A DNA stretch of 64,000 nt from Paenibacillus curdlanolyticus YK9 (GCF_000179615.1 NZ_AEDD01000004.1:1-64000), one strand, 5' to 3'; positions 1 to 8,697 are shown, counted from the first letter of the stretch. Translations and numbers: made by a program. The notes: a model not told the origin generated them from the letters alone.

Positions 1-2
1 CG

Positions 3-86
3 CGGGGCCCCGGCGGCGGGGCGGCGGGCGCATGGCCGCTGGCGCGCGGCGGGCTGCCGTTTATAGGCAAGCCCGTCGCCATTTGA
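3..86 (+). CDS. Possible 3' end of a gene entering from the left edge
   Basis: Frame 3 is open from the edge to a TGA at 84-86 and encodes 27 residues, Gly/Ala-rich and then ending GLPFIGKPVAI. The base composition is far more GC-rich than the rest of the window. The opposite strand is also open, from an ATG at 112-110 to the edge, but it has no ribosome binding site. I cannot decide between the two, and the stretch may be non-coding. No family is recognised. Confidence 0.2.
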   Translation, partial: RGPGGGAAGAWPLARGGLPFIGKPVAI

Positions 87-150
87 TGCGCAAAAAGCAG
101 GCCATTTGCCATTGCCCCGCTGGCATCAGAGGGCTCCGCGCTCAATCCGC

Positions 151-333
151 TAACGGACTCAGGAGCCGCTATTCGCGGGTTTTAGCCGTTTTTTCAAAGC
201 TAACGGACTCAGATGCCGTTATTCGCTGAATTTGATGCCAATTCAATGCGATTTCTGCACAATAACGGCGCTGAGGTCCGTTACAGCTCAAACAAAGGCG
301 TTTTCGGACCAATAACGTCTCCTGAGTCCGTTA
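151..333. repeat. Hairpin-repeat locus A (forward-forward-reverse-reverse)
   Basis: Four copies of a 23-nt element of the type TAACGGACTCAGGAGCCGTTA-TT start at 151 and 201 (forward), 261 and 311 (reverse complement). Each copy is itself a small hairpin (TAACGG, 9-nt loop, CCGTTA) with minor decay. Copies are spaced 50 bp within each orientation and 60 bp across the centre, so the whole 183 bp is one large dyad. No gene is visible here. The same sequence family and layout recur at 55692-55874. Confidence 0.85.
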
Positions 334-410
334 GAAACCAGGCCCACCCGGAGCACCAGCAGCAAACGCTACTAGAATGCGACAGACCTCATTCCATAAC
401 CAACCAAAAC

Positions 411-448
411 AAAAGGCTGCACAGCATTCAACGCTGTGCAGCCTTTTT
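411..448 (-). terminator. Intrinsic terminator
   Basis: Perfect stem AAGGCTGCACAGC / GCTGTGCAGCCTT with a 7-nt loop, flanked by A and T runs so it could work in both directions. It lies about 90 bp past the stop of the unknown gene at 536-967. Confidence 0.8.
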
Positions 449-535
449 GCTCATGCCGATCTTTCAGCGTACGGCGCGGTACTCCGCCAACATTAGTTCC
501 GGTTAGCAAGACCGCTCCGCTCTGCTCCGATACGA

Positions 536-967
536 TCAGGTATGGACATCGCCGGATATGTAATTGTAGGAACCGCCATCCGGGCGGTAATCGTCCTCAT
601 CCGGAGCATCGTCATCCCAATTGGAGAGCCCGTCCGGCTGATCCTCGTAGGCGCTGTTCCCGGCTGCATAAGCTTCGGTCCAATCTTCGTTAACGGTATG
701 CGCCGGTATCGCAATCCCATCGATGCCATATGCCGAGCCCGTCAAGTTCGTGGAATCCATCGGCTGCTCCTCCACTAGCTCCCCGCCGTGCGAGAGCGCG
801 ATCTCCAATGCCGACGTAAGGTCGCTGCCTTCCAAATGAATATGCAGCCGCCCGCCCTCATGCGCGACCGGATCGTAGCCGAACTCTTGCAAGGTATCGC
901 TCGCCGCAGCCGCGCTAGCGCTATCAGCAAACTGGAACAGCAAGGCGGAGTTATCTGTGCTGCTCAT
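536..967 (-). CDS. Hypothetical acidic protein, 143 aa
   Basis: The start is set by a strong AAGGAGG seven bases before the ATG. Residues 1-70 look like a compact alpha/beta domain (LLFQFADSASAAAASDTLQEF ... LHIHLEGSDL), with an alternation that suggests a ferredoxin-like fold. From about residue 75 the chain is low-complexity and acidic (WDDDAPDEDDYRPDGG), probably disordered. There is no signal peptide or membrane segment, so it should be cytoplasmic. It is followed by a terminator and separated from the ABC genes upstream by about 100 bp. I do not recognise the family and assign no function. Confidence 0.8.
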   Translation of the reverse strand: MSSTDNSALLFQFADSASAAAASDTLQEFGYDPVAHEGGRLHIHLEGSDLTSALEIALSHGGELVEEQPMDSTNLTGSAYGIDGIAIPAHTVNEDWTEAYAAGNSAYEDQPDGLSNWDDDAPDEDDYRPDGGSYNYISGDVHT

Positions 968-1066
968 GCCTCATCCTCCTTCCGCGTGGACATCTGATTC
1001 GAATTTAGAATCCTTTACCAGATTACAATGCCCAGACGGAGCCGTTCCTAGTCACCATCGCTCGTC

Positions 1067-2434
1067 CTACTCAGCCCGCTGCTGCTTCTGGCGACGAATT
1101 TCACTTGCAAATAAAAGAAGCGGCACCAATACGATAGCTAGCCATACATAGCCGAATCCGATGCCAAGCACGGCGCCTGCGACGCCTGTCATTTTCCAGC
1201 CTGCCAGCCCGCCCAGCCAGAGTGCGAGCGGAACCAACAGGTACAGCAGCGCTTTTTCCATGCCTGCGCGAACCGCCCCGGCATCCCATGCGAAGCCTTT
1301 AATAAACGGCTCGTCCATCCACCCTTCAAACCGATCCCTCGCCCACACCGTTCCGATAATCGGGAGCACGAGCGCGCAAATTCCGGCGATCCAACCCGGA
1401 GCTATGAGTAAGGCGATTGTCGAGATCACGTAAAATAGGAGCAGCAGCCGCACATACTCCATTTTGCGCAGCAGCGATTTCATGAAGGAATCGGCAATAA
1501 GAGCCTGCTGTCCATTGCCGCGAATCAATCGACCTGAACCGCTGAACAGTACCGGCCTTGTGCGAGTCGGACGCGGGCGCTTCACAGGAGCTACCTGCCT
1601 TAATATTAAGGATGACAGCGTCAGACGCGATGCCCGTTCACTCTCAATATCGGCTTGCAGCGTGCCATAGAAGCGTAGTCGGAGCCAAAATCCCGCTATC
1701 GCTGCAACTACAGCAACGGCAGCCGCTGCCCCCAACCCAGCTGGATGAGCCTGCTCGCTTCCTGCTGCACTACCGTTGCCGCCCAGCATTTTGACCATTA
1801 GCCATGTGTACCCGATCGTTAGCAAGCTTGTTATCGCCAGCAGCAAAATCGTTCGCCGCCATCCTTGCAGATTCGCTTCTACGATGCTGCGCAGCGAGAT
1901 CGCGCTTATAGCAATAGCTGCCGTTAATTCATACCACAACGCAATCTCTCCAACCGACAACAGCTTCACCTGCGTAGACCAAACAAGTGTCACCGCTATA
2001 GGCACAGCTGCGAACAACAGTCGCCAGACCACACTATAGATCGCGCCCCGAAGGCGCAGTCCGCCGAGCCACTTGGGCCTCTGCAGCAGCATGATTGCAT
2101 CAGGCTCTTCTATAAAGGTACGCAGCCGACCCATGCTGAACAGCATAACGGCGAAGACCGCCGCTATTGTGCCTGTCCCCAGGTTGCTCATCCATTCAGG
2201 GGGAGTCTTCCACCAATGGCGATAGATGCTCCCGCCGTACAGCGCCGCCGGGATGAATACGTACACCCACACCGTCCAATCGATCACCGTCCGCCATACC
2301 ATCCACTGCCAGCGCACATGCTGGCCAACGCGCCTTCTAAACAACGCCGCCGGCGTACGAATTGGTCGCGCAGCGGGTACCGGCTCCTTCCCAACAGCTG
2401 CTTCCTCTTGGCTTCCGCTCGTTAGCTCTGCCAT
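1067..2434 (-). CDS. ecsB: EcsB-like ABC transporter permease, 455 aa
   Basis: Integral membrane partner of the ATPase encoded immediately upstream. The start ATG (2434) abuts the TAG stop of that gene (2435-2437), so translation is probably coupled. The N-terminal 30 residues are soluble. They are followed by a run of hydrophobic segments beginning TVIDWTVWVYVFIPAALYGG, in the manner of EcsB-type permeases, with a charged loop around residues 270-310 (RPRPTRTRP). The protein is somewhat longer than typical EcsB (about 400 aa). In Bacillus, EcsAB affects protein secretion, competence and regulated intramembrane proteolysis, but the transported substrate is unknown. Family assignment is by overall pattern and the ATPase partner. 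No ecsC follows. Confidence 0.75.
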   Translation of the reverse strand: MAELTSGSQEEAAVGKEPVPAARPIRTPAALFRRRVGQHVRWQWMVWRTVIDWTVWVYVFIPAALYGGSIYRHWWKTPPEWMSNLGTGTIAAVFAVMLFSMGRLRTFIEEPDAIMLLQRPKWLGGLRLRGAIYSVVWRLLFAAVPIAVTLVWSTQVKLLSVGEIALWYELTAAIAISAISLRSIVEANLQGWRRTILLLAITSLLTIGYTWLMVKMLGGNGSAAGSEQAHPAGLGAAAAVAVVAAIAGFWLRLRFYGTLQADIESERASRLTLSSLILRQVAPVKRPRPTRTRPVLFSGSGRLIRGNGQQALIADSFMKSLLRKMEYVRLLLLFYVISTIALLIAPGWIAGICALVLPIIGTVWARDRFEGWMDEPFIKGFAWDAGAVRAGMEKALLYLLVPLALWLGGLAGWKMTGVAGAVLGIGFGYVWLAIVLVPLLLFASEIRRQKQQRAE

Positions 2435-3169
2435 CTAAGTCAACCTGCTGAAGCATGCGAATAAGGTATCCTCAGGACCGCCGCCCGATTGCATGCGAAT
2501 GTCGGCCAAGGTGCCGCTTGCGACTACCGTGCCATTGTCGATAAGCACGAATCGCTCGCCGATTCTCTCTGCGGTATCGAGAACGTGAGTCGACATCAAT
2601 ATGCCTGCACCGCGCTGCCGCTCGGATTCCAGCAGCTCAAGAAACTCCATCGTCGCGCGAGGGTCCAGGCCTACAAAAGGCTCGTCCACAATGTATACGT
2701 CTGGCTGCAGCATAAAGCCGATGATGAGCATCGTCTTCTGCTGCATTCCTTTGGAGAAGGACGACGGCAGATTATGGCGCACCCCCGACATGCGAAACCG
2801 TTCCAGCAGCCGCTCTGCCCGCTCCTCAAACTCCGCCTCCGCCAAATGAAACACGGACGCTGCCAATCGTAGATGTTCCCACAGCGTCATGTAGTCGTAC
2901 AGTACCGGCTGCTCAGGAACGTACGCATATCGCCCTTCGCCATTGCCGATTTTCACTTTGCCGGACATATGCCGCAGCATGCCGATTACGCCCTTTACGG
3001 TCGTGCTCTTCCCCGCGCCGTTAGGCCCGATTAATGCTACGAGCTCCCCTTGACGAACGTCGAACGCTACATCATGCACAATCGGCTTGCCTTCCTCATA
3101 ACCTGCGTGTTGAATTTGCACGTTCAGCGCGATGTTACCTTCTGCGCGCTCTGCCCCCATTGTTTCCAT
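2435..3169 (-). CDS. ecsA: EcsA-like ABC transporter ATP-binding protein, 244 aa
   Basis: Complete ABC ATPase. Walker A is LIGPNGAGKSTT near residue 48, Walker B is VYIVDEPFVGLDP near 160, and the H-loop is STHVLD. The signature region reads SFSKGMQQK rather than LSGGQ, a variant known in Ecs-type ATPases. It energises the permease encoded directly downstream. It is transcribed away from the PAS-XRE regulator, with 133 bp between the two starts. The start chosen is the ATG preceded by GGTGAG, a modest ribosome binding site; the conserved domain begins about 14 residues later, so a slightly shorter form is possible. Confidence 0.85.
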   Translation of the reverse strand: METMGAERAEGNIALNVQIQHAGYEEGKPIVHDVAFDVRQGELVALIGPNGAGKSTTVKGVIGMLRHMSGKVKIGNGEGRYAYVPEQPVLYDYMTLWEHLRLAASVFHLAEAEFEERAERLLERFRMSGVRHNLPSSFSKGMQQKTMLIIGFMLQPDVYIVDEPFVGLDPRATMEFLELLESERQRGAGILMSTHVLDTAERIGERFVLIDNGTVVASGTLADIRMQSGGGPEDTLFACFSRLT

Positions 3170-3203
3170 ACGAAACTCACCATTCCTAACAAAATAAATT
3201 AAC

Positions 3204-3226
3204 TGATGTCAGGTTTTATGACATCA
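3204..3226. promoter_or_regulatory. Inverted repeat, candidate operator between ecsA and the PAS-XRE gene
   Basis: Perfect 8-bp arms TGATGTCA and TGACATCA with a 7-bp spacer lie in the divergent promoter region. A TACAAT hexamer at 3234-3239, just downstream, could be the -10 element for the PAS-XRE gene, although its -35 is poor. The position suits autoregulation or control of ecsAB, but the binding protein is unknown. Confidence 0.45.
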
Positions 3227-3302
3227 TTTGTGCTACAATTCATTTACATGTATTTCAATCGGTTAATTCTAACATAACCTTGTGCAAAAGAGGTGCCAGC
3301 AG

Positions 3303-4211
3303 ATGTACGATGTTTTCACGTTCTGTCCCGATCCCATCTTCATTGCGGATGCTTCCTCGGATCCCATTAGAATCATTGATATGAACGATGCCTTCAGCGA
3401 ATGGAGCGGTTATCGCAAACACGAGCTGCTAGGCACCCGTCCGAATTCTCTATTTCCCGATGACGGAGCCGACCTGTTCCATCGATTAGCAGAGCTAGCC
3501 GATACGAAAGCAGCCTCCGCCAACTGCTCCTTTCGTTCCGTTCGAGGCATGACGCTGGACGTGCAGATCGAAGTTTATCGGATCGGCGCGAACGAACAGC
3601 CTCATTTGTACGCTATTGTACTCCATGATGTATCCGAGCAGCGGTGGATTGAATCCGTCATCCGCGAAGAACGCGCGATGGGTTCCATTATTCTTGATCC
3701 AGACCATACCATTCGCGCTATGATGAGTTACATTACACCTGTTCGCTATGATTCTGCACAATTCCTTCATCAGCCTGCGCTTCAATTCATTCATGAAAAC
3801 GATTTGCGCATGGTGAAGCGTGCCATGGATTATGCCTCGGCAAACCAGACAGCGCAGCCGTGCACCTTCAGCATCGTGCTGGACAATCAGTCTTATGTAG
3901 CCCGCGCTGTCATCCTGACGTTCCACCATTGGCACGGCGCGCTCAAAAGCATTGCTGTTGTGCTCCAAAGCTTGGAGAGGCAGCAAGAGGAGGTCGATTC
4001 CTCCTTCAAGCTCCGCGTGCTCATGACCGCCAAGAACGTCTCTGTCACGGAGCTGGCGCGCTCAACGCATATTTCGTTAACGACGATCTCAAAAATCCGC
4101 AACGGCAAAATCAAAAAGCCGAAGCGGCTCACTGCCGAGCTAATCGCTGGCGAGCTTGGCGTTGTTCCCGAGGAGATATGGGGCAGCTACAGCTACAGTT
4201 ACGGCGTGTGA
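3303..4211 (+). CDS. PAS-domain transcriptional regulator with C-terminal XRE helix-turn-helix, 302 aa
   Basis: The N-terminal PAS domain (roughly residues 1-115) has the typical FTFCPDPIFIADA start and a PAC-like end LHDVSEQRWIES. A second, weaker PAS-like segment spans about 120-220. The C-terminus is a Cro/C1 helix-turn-helix (MTAKNVSVTELARSTHIS, then TTISKIRNGKIKKPK). The start is placed at ATG 3303 because AGAGGTG lies seven bases before it; an in-frame GTG at 3282 lacks such a site. There is no kinase or receiver domain, so this is a one-component sensor-regulator with an unknown signal. It sits divergent from ecsAB, whose promoter it may control. A convergent terminator follows. Confidence 0.8.
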   Translation: MYDVFTFCPDPIFIADASSDPIRIIDMNDAFSEWSGYRKHELLGTRPNSLFPDDGADLFHRLAELADTKAASANCSFRSVRGMTLDVQIEVYRIGANEQPHLYAIVLHDVSEQRWIESVIREERAMGSIILDPDHTIRAMMSYITPVRYDSAQFLHQPALQFIHENDLRMVKRAMDYASANQTAQPCTFSIVLDNQSYVARAVILTFHHWHGALKSIAVVLQSLERQQEEVDSSFKLRVLMTAKNVSVTELARSTHISLTTISKIRNGKIKKPKRLTAELIAGELGVVPEEIWGSYSYSYGV

Positions 4212-4243
4212 TAAACCTTATATTAGCTTAGCCATACGTGAAC

Positions 4244-4296
4244 AAAGCCCGTTCCTTCCGACCTTAATGGGGTCTGGAAGGAACGGGCTTTTTGTT
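4244..4296. terminator. Bidirectional terminator between PAS-XRE gene and xylB
   Basis: A long stem, AAAGCCCGTTCCTTCC paired with GGAAGGAACGGGCTTT, carries an inner GACC/GGTC extension and a T run on the + strand. Both flanking genes converge on it. Confidence 0.85.
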
Positions 4297-4344
4297 CTAG
4301 CGTACGTTACAAAAATTGCGCGTTACGAATCAGCATATCCGCAA

Positions 4345-5841
4345 TTACTTCCGATAGGCCGCCAGCGCATCGTTCAAGCCTTTGGTCTGCGCGTACACTT
4401 GCTGATAAATGCGGAACAAGCCTGCGTATGTTTCAACCGCTTCGGCGTTCGGCGTGTAGGAAGCGCCTCGCTTCACGAACTGGTCGGCGCAAGCGTCCAA
4501 GCTCGCGAACCAGCCGCTGCCGTATGCGGCAAGCATCGCGGCGCCAAGCCCCGGACCTTGCTCGTTCTCCAGCGCAACGACCGTAGCGTTGAAGATGTCG
4601 GCTTGCATTTGGAGCCAGACCGGATTTTGCGCGCCGCCGCCGATGGAGATGATCGTCTCGACCTTCTTGCCTGCTTTGCGGAATAAATCCACGGACTCGT
4701 TCAACGAGAACGTGATGCCTTCCATCACTGCACGAGCGAAGTCAATCCGGCGATGAGAGCCGTCTACGCCGATGAAGCTTGCGCGAATGTTCGCATCCGC
4801 ATGAGGCGTACGCTCGCCTACGAGATAAGGCGTGAATAGCAGGCCGCCAGCGCCCGGCTTCACTTCGCCGACGCCTTCAAGCAGCTGGTCGAACGATTCG
4901 CCTGCGGCAAAGGTGTTCTTAAACCAGCTAAGGCTATAGCCCGCTGCGAGCGTAACGCCCATCGCGTAGAACGCATTTTCTTTGCCATGGTTGAAGAAGT
5001 GAACTTTGCCTGCAAAATCGGCTTCCTTGTCGTTCTCGTAATTAAGAATGACGCCGGAGGTGCCGATGCTCGACAGCGTGAGACCTTCCTCTAAAATGCC
5101 AGAGCCGATCGCTCCGCATGCGTTGTCTGCGCCGCCGGCAAATACCTTCACCGTCACAGGCAAACCAGAGCGTTGAGCTACAGCCGGTAGAAGCGTGCCG
5201 ACCAGCTCATGCGAGTTGACGAGCGCCGGGCAGAACGAGGCCGGCAATTCGAACGCTTGCAGCACCTCGGCGCTCCATTGATTGTTCGCTACATCAAGCA
5301 GCAGCGTGCCTGCGGCATCGGAATAATCCATATGCAGCTCGCCCGTTAACCGGTAACGCACATAATCCTTGGGCAGCAGGAACAGCTTCGACTGCTCGAA
5401 TGCTTGCGGCTCGTATTGGCGAACCCACAAAATCTTCGGCAGCGTGAAGCCCTCAAGCGCCGGGTTGCGCGTAATGCCCAGCAGCTTGTCGCCAAGCGTA
5501 CGCTCGATCTCGCGGCATTGCGCCGTCGTGCGCGTATCGTTCCACAGAATCGCTTTGCGGACAGGATTTCCCTCGCTGTTCAGCAATACGAGTCCATGCA
5601 TTTGGCCCGAGAAGCTGATACCTTCAATCTCAGCGGAATTGATGCCTGCCGCTTCCGACAATTCCTTCAACGCTTCAATCGTCGCCTCTACCCAATCATC
5701 CGGCTTTTGCTCGCTCCAGCCCGTATGCTCGTGGAAAAGCGGATACGCACGCGACGCCTCGCCGCGAACTGCGCCCTCCCGATCGACGAGCAGCGCCTTC
5801 ACCGCGCTAGTGCCTAAGTCAATGCCAATTACGTAACTCAT
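4345..5841 (-). CDS. xylB: Xylulokinase, 498 aa
   Basis: FGGY-family sugar kinase that phosphorylates D-xylulose to xylulose 5-phosphate, the second step of xylose entry into the pentose phosphate pathway. The N-terminal phosphate-binding loop is MSYVIGIDLGTSAVKALLVD. Other family motifs are GISFSGQMHGLVLL (about residue 75), AGGADNACGAIGSG and, near 400, SIGGGAQNPVWLQMQADIF. An in-frame TTG ten codons upstream (5871) is rejected because the conserved domain starts at this ATG; an AGGGGAG lies 12 bases before it. It is 93 bp downstream of xylA on the same strand, with a hairpin between. No transporter gene is adjacent. Confidence 0.95.
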   Translation of the reverse strand: MSYVIGIDLGTSAVKALLVDREGAVRGEASRAYPLFHEHTGWSEQKPDDWVEATIEALKELSEAAGINSAEIEGISFSGQMHGLVLLNSEGNPVRKAILWNDTRTTAQCREIERTLGDKLLGITRNPALEGFTLPKILWVRQYEPQAFEQSKLFLLPKDYVRYRLTGELHMDYSDAAGTLLLDVANNQWSAEVLQAFELPASFCPALVNSHELVGTLLPAVAQRSGLPVTVKVFAGGADNACGAIGSGILEEGLTLSSIGTSGVILNYENDKEADFAGKVHFFNHGKENAFYAMGVTLAAGYSLSWFKNTFAAGESFDQLLEGVGEVKPGAGGLLFTPYLVGERTPHADANIRASFIGVDGSHRRIDFARAVMEGITFSLNESVDLFRKAGKKVETIISIGGGAQNPVWLQMQADIFNATVVALENEQGPGLGAAMLAAYGSGWFASLDACADQFVKRGASYTPNAEAVETYAGLFRIYQQVYAQTKGLNDALAAYRK

Positions 5842-5869
5842 CGTCCGCCAATTCTCCCCTGTATAGGTC

Positions 5870-5897
5870 AAAAAGCCAGCTTTGCAGCCGACTTTTT
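5870..5897 (-). terminator. Terminator-like hairpin between xylA and xylB
   Basis: Read on the minus strand, AAAGTCGGCT pairs with AGCTGGCTTT (10 bp, two G-U pairs) and is followed by a T run. It could terminate part of the xylA transcripts before xylB or protect the xylA 3' end after processing. Confidence 0.55.
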
Positions 5898-5934
5898 GAG
5901 CTTTATTTTATATGCATGCACTTGAATCTATGGT

Positions 5935-7248
5935 TTAAACGCTGAAAATAACTTCGCTAAGCAGCAGCTTGATACGCTCTTGGCGGCCCGACTTGTTCAC
6001 GATCGGGTTGTTTTGCAGCGCGTATTGCTCCAGGGACGCAAGCGTCGCTTTGCCGGACACGATGTCGGCGCCGATGCCGCTCTTGAAGCTGCTGTAACGC
6101 TCTTCCACGACGCTGTCGAAGACGCGGTTTTCGATCAGCTTAGCCGCGGCTTTGAGGCCCCAAGCGAAGCTGTCCATGCCTGCGATGTGCGCAAGGAACA
6201 AATCCTCGTTCTCGAACGAAGCGCGGCGAACTTTCGCATCGAAGTTCACGCCGCCGCGGCCCAGGCCGCCAGCTTTGAGCACTTCGTACATCGTGAGCGT
6301 CGTCGAGTACAAGTCAGTCGGGAATTCATCCGTATCCCAGCCGAGGAGCAAGTCGCCTTGGTTCGCGTCGAGCGAGCCCAGCATGCCGTTGATAGCCGCT
6401 ACGCGAATCTCGTGCTCGAACGTATGGCCAGCGAGCGTCGCATGGTTCGCTTCAAGATTCAGCTTGAAGTGGTCCTTCAGGCCGTAGCTTTGCAGGAACG
6501 AAATCGTCGTCGCGGCATCGAAATCGTATTGGTGTTTGGTCGGCTCTTTCGGCTTAGGCTCAATCAGGAATTGCGCGTCGAAGCCGATTTCTTTCGCATA
6601 AGCAATCGCCATGTGATACAGGCGAGCAAGGTTGTCGAGCTCAAGCTTCATATCCGTGTTCAGAAGCGTTTCGTAGCCTTCGCGGCCGCCCCAGAACACA
6701 TAGTTTTCAGCGCCGAGCTCTTTGCCTGTTTCCAAGCCCTTCTTCAGCTGTGCCGCAGCATAGGCGTAAACGTCAGCGTTGCTCGTCGTACCTGCGCCGT
6801 GTACAAAGCGCGGGTTCGTGAACATGTTCGCCGTGTTCCACAGCAGCTTTTTGCCGGAAGCTTTCATGTTGTCTTTGAGCATAGCAACGATAACGTCGAG
6901 GTTTTTGTTCGTTTCTTGAAGCGTGCTGCCTTCTGGCGCGATATCGCGGTCATGGAAGCAATAGTAAGGAATATTCAGCTTCTCCATGAACTCGAAGTTT
7001 GCTTCGACGCGCGCTTTCGCTTTGTCGAGTCCGCTTAATTTATCCCAGTCGCGTACTGCCGTACCTGCGCCGAATGGATCTGTGCCGTCTGCTGTGTACG
7101 TATGCCAGTAAGCGACTGCATAACGGAGATGCTCCTCCATCGTTTTGCCAAGCACGACTTGGTTCGGATCATAATGTTTGAATGCCAGCGGATTGTCGGA
7201 GCCTTTGCCCTCGAATTTGATTGTGGGAATGTTAGCGAAGTATGCCAT
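5935..7248 (-). CDS. xylA: Xylose isomerase, 437 aa
   Basis: Converts D-xylose to D-xylulose in the cytoplasm, using two divalent metals in a TIM barrel. The full-length class II form shows the catalytic His/Asp segment YYCFHDRD near residues 96-102, the [10 protein letters not shown] motif, [16 protein letters not shown] and [18 protein letters not shown], which supply metal ligands. An AAAGGAGG nine bases before the ATG fixes the start. It is the first gene of a xylA-xylB unit, divergent from xylR. A XylR-type palindrome overlaps its promoter, and a cre-like half site lies in its leader, so xylose induction and glucose repression are expected. Confidence 0.97.
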   Translation of the reverse strand: MAYFANIPTIKFEGKGSDNPLAFKHYDPNQVVLGKTMEEHLRYAVAYWHTYTADGTDPFGAGTAVRDWDKLSGLDKAKARVEANFEFMEKLNIPYYCFHDRDIAPEGSTLQETNKNLDVIVAMLKDNMKASGKKLLWNTANMFTNPRFVHGAGTTSNADVYAYAAAQLKKGLETGKELGAENYVFWGGREGYETLLNTDMKLELDNLARLYHMAIAYAKEIGFDAQFLIEPKPKEPTKHQYDFDAATTISFLQSYGLKDHFKLNLEANHATLAGHTFEHEIRVAAINGMLGSLDANQGDLLLGWDTDEFPTDLYSTTLTMYEVLKAGGLGRGGVNFDAKVRRASFENEDLFLAHIAGMDSFAWGLKAAAKLIENRVFDSVVEERYSSFKSGIGADIVSGKATLASLEQYALQNNPIVNKSGRQERIKLLLSEVIFSV

Positions 7249-7293
7249 ATTGCGAAATCCTCCTTTGGATTAACGAACGTTTTAGGCGAATAT

Positions 7294-7307
7294 TGAAAGC
7301 GCTGTAT
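7294..7307 (-). promoter_or_regulatory. Candidate cre (CcpA) half site in the xylA leader
   Basis: TGAAAGCGCTGTAT fits the left half and CG core of the catabolite-responsive element but misses the final CA. It lies between the xylA promoter and start codon, where cre sites of Bacillus xyl operons are commonly found. Confidence 0.5.
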
Positions 7308-7323
7308 CGATTGCTATACCGAC

Positions 7324-7353
7324 AGCATACCATCAATAAACTTAGTTTGTCTA
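7324..7353 (-). promoter_or_regulatory. Candidate xylA promoter
   Basis: On the minus strand TAGACA (7353-7348) and TATGCT (7329-7324) are separated by 18 bp. The -35 box lies inside the XylR operator, so a bound repressor would block polymerase. Confidence 0.55.
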
Positions 7354-7369
7354 TTAAACAAACAAAGTT
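7339..7369. promoter_or_regulatory. XylR operator
   Basis: The imperfect palindrome AACTTAGTTTGT, 7-bp spacer, ACAAACAAAGTT matches 11 of 12 positions. It closely resembles the XylR boxes of Bacillus xyl operons (TTAGTTTGTT type). It lies between the divergent xylA and xylR genes. Confidence 0.85.
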
Positions 7370-7508
7370 TTTTCATCCAATTTTTTATTGCTCGCCTTTT
7401 CGTTCGCCTCTCGCCCCCACACTTCGTTTAATGACCAAACAAACCTTGACGAATGTGCTACAATAGAACGATCAAGCGACTACATGTCCAACAGAGGATG
7501 GCTCAACG

Positions 7509-8681
7509 ATGGCAAAAGCAAAGCCTACTGGCGATCAAACGATGATCAAAAAAATAAATACGGCGATCGTGCTCGACGCGATTCTTAAAGGCGGCCTCAT
7601 ATCGCGCGCGCAAATATCCGAGCAAACCGGACTCAATAAAGCGACGGTATCTAGCCTCGTGTTGGATCTGATCGACTCTCGCCTCGTCGATGAAATCGGC
7701 CAAGGCGAGTCGAACGGCGGGCGTAAGCCTGTCATGCTCCTGTTCAATGCCAAAGCCGGCTATGCGGTGGGCATCGATCTCGGCGTCAACTACATTCGCG
7801 GCGTGTTGACCGACCTGCTCGGCAACGTAGTTGAAGACCGCGAATGGTCGATGAAGCGCCCCGACATGGCTTCCGGCTTGAAGCAGCTCTTCTCCTGTAT
7901 GGAGGAGCTCATTGCACGCGCTCCGGAGAGCCCTTATGGCATCGTCGGCATCGGGATTGGCGTGCCGGGTATCGTGGATGACACGGGGACGATTCTGTTC
8001 GCCCCGAATCTGGCATGGGAGCGCGTTGAGCTGCAGCGACTCGTCGAGGAGCAGTTCGGCGTGCCGGTAACGATCGATAACGAAGCGAATGCGGGAGCAC
8101 AAGGCGAGCAGAAATACGGCGCTGGCCGCGGCATTCCGCATCAAATTTACGTCAGCGTCGGCATCGGCATCGGGACGGGCATCATTTTGAACAAGGAGCT
8201 GTACAAGGGCGCCTCCGGCTTCTCCGGCGAGCTCGGCCATCTGTCGATCGAATATCAGGGCAAGCCCTGCCGCTGCGGCAATCGCGGATGCTGGGAACTG
8301 TACGCTTCGGAAAATGCACTGCTCGAGCGCGCGGCCGAGCTCGGCCTGCCGGACGAGCTTGACGGCGTGATCGCTTCAGCCGAAGCTGGCGACGCGCGCG
8401 CAATCGAGCTGTTTCGCTCCATCGGCGACTACCTTGGCGCAGGAATTGCGAACATCGTCAACGTGTTTAACCCGAACGTTGTCATTATTGGCAATCGCGT
8501 CAGCCGCGCCAGCCGCTGGCTGGAGGCAGCCGTGCAGGAAGCGGTCGACAGGCGGACGCTTCCTTATCATCGCGAGCGCATGCGCATTCTGTTCGCGGAG
8601 CTTCAGGATCGCTCGGCGGTGCGCGGCGCGGCGTATTACGCGATTGATGCATTTTTAGGCAAGGTTCGGAACGTGGGATAG
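7509..8681 (+). CDS. xylR: Xylose operon repressor, ROK family, 390 aa
   Basis: Represses xylAB in the absence of xylose. The N-terminal winged helix-turn-helix (about residues 20-65) contains ISRAQISEQTGLNKATVSSL. It is followed by a ROK sugar-kinase-like domain with IDLGVNYIRGVLTD, the zinc-binding CRCGNRGCWE near residue 258 and GVGIGVPG-type motifs. Length matches XylR (about 385 aa). Gene position divergent from xylA, with a XylR-like operator between, makes this the cognate repressor rather than NagC or another ROK regulator. The ribosome binding site is AGAGGATG upstream of the ATG. A terminator follows directly. Confidence 0.92.
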   Translation: MAKAKPTGDQTMIKKINTAIVLDAILKGGLISRAQISEQTGLNKATVSSLVLDLIDSRLVDEIGQGESNGGRKPVMLLFNAKAGYAVGIDLGVNYIRGVLTDLLGNVVEDREWSMKRPDMASGLKQLFSCMEELIARAPESPYGIVGIGIGVPGIVDDTGTILFAPNLAWERVELQRLVEEQFGVPVTIDNEANAGAQGEQKYGAGRGIPHQIYVSVGIGIGTGIILNKELYKGASGFSGELGHLSIEYQGKPCRCGNRGCWELYASENALLERAAELGLPDELDGVIASAEAGDARAIELFRSIGDYLGAGIANIVNVFNPNVVIIGNRVSRASRWLEAAVQEAVDRRTLPYHRERMRILFAELQDRSAVRGAAYYAIDAFLGKVRNVG

Positions 8682-8697
8682 GCTTAAAGAGTGGCTG

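Noticed and set aside
1-112. 5' end of a minus-strand gene running off the left edge
   Set aside because: The frame is open but has no ribosome binding site, and the sequence is a GC-rich low-complexity stretch that is open on both strands.
5980-7038. Long open frame opposite xylA
   Set aside because: Antisense shadow caused by the codon usage of a highly conserved gene; low-complexity Val/Arg/Ala-rich product and no ribosome binding site.
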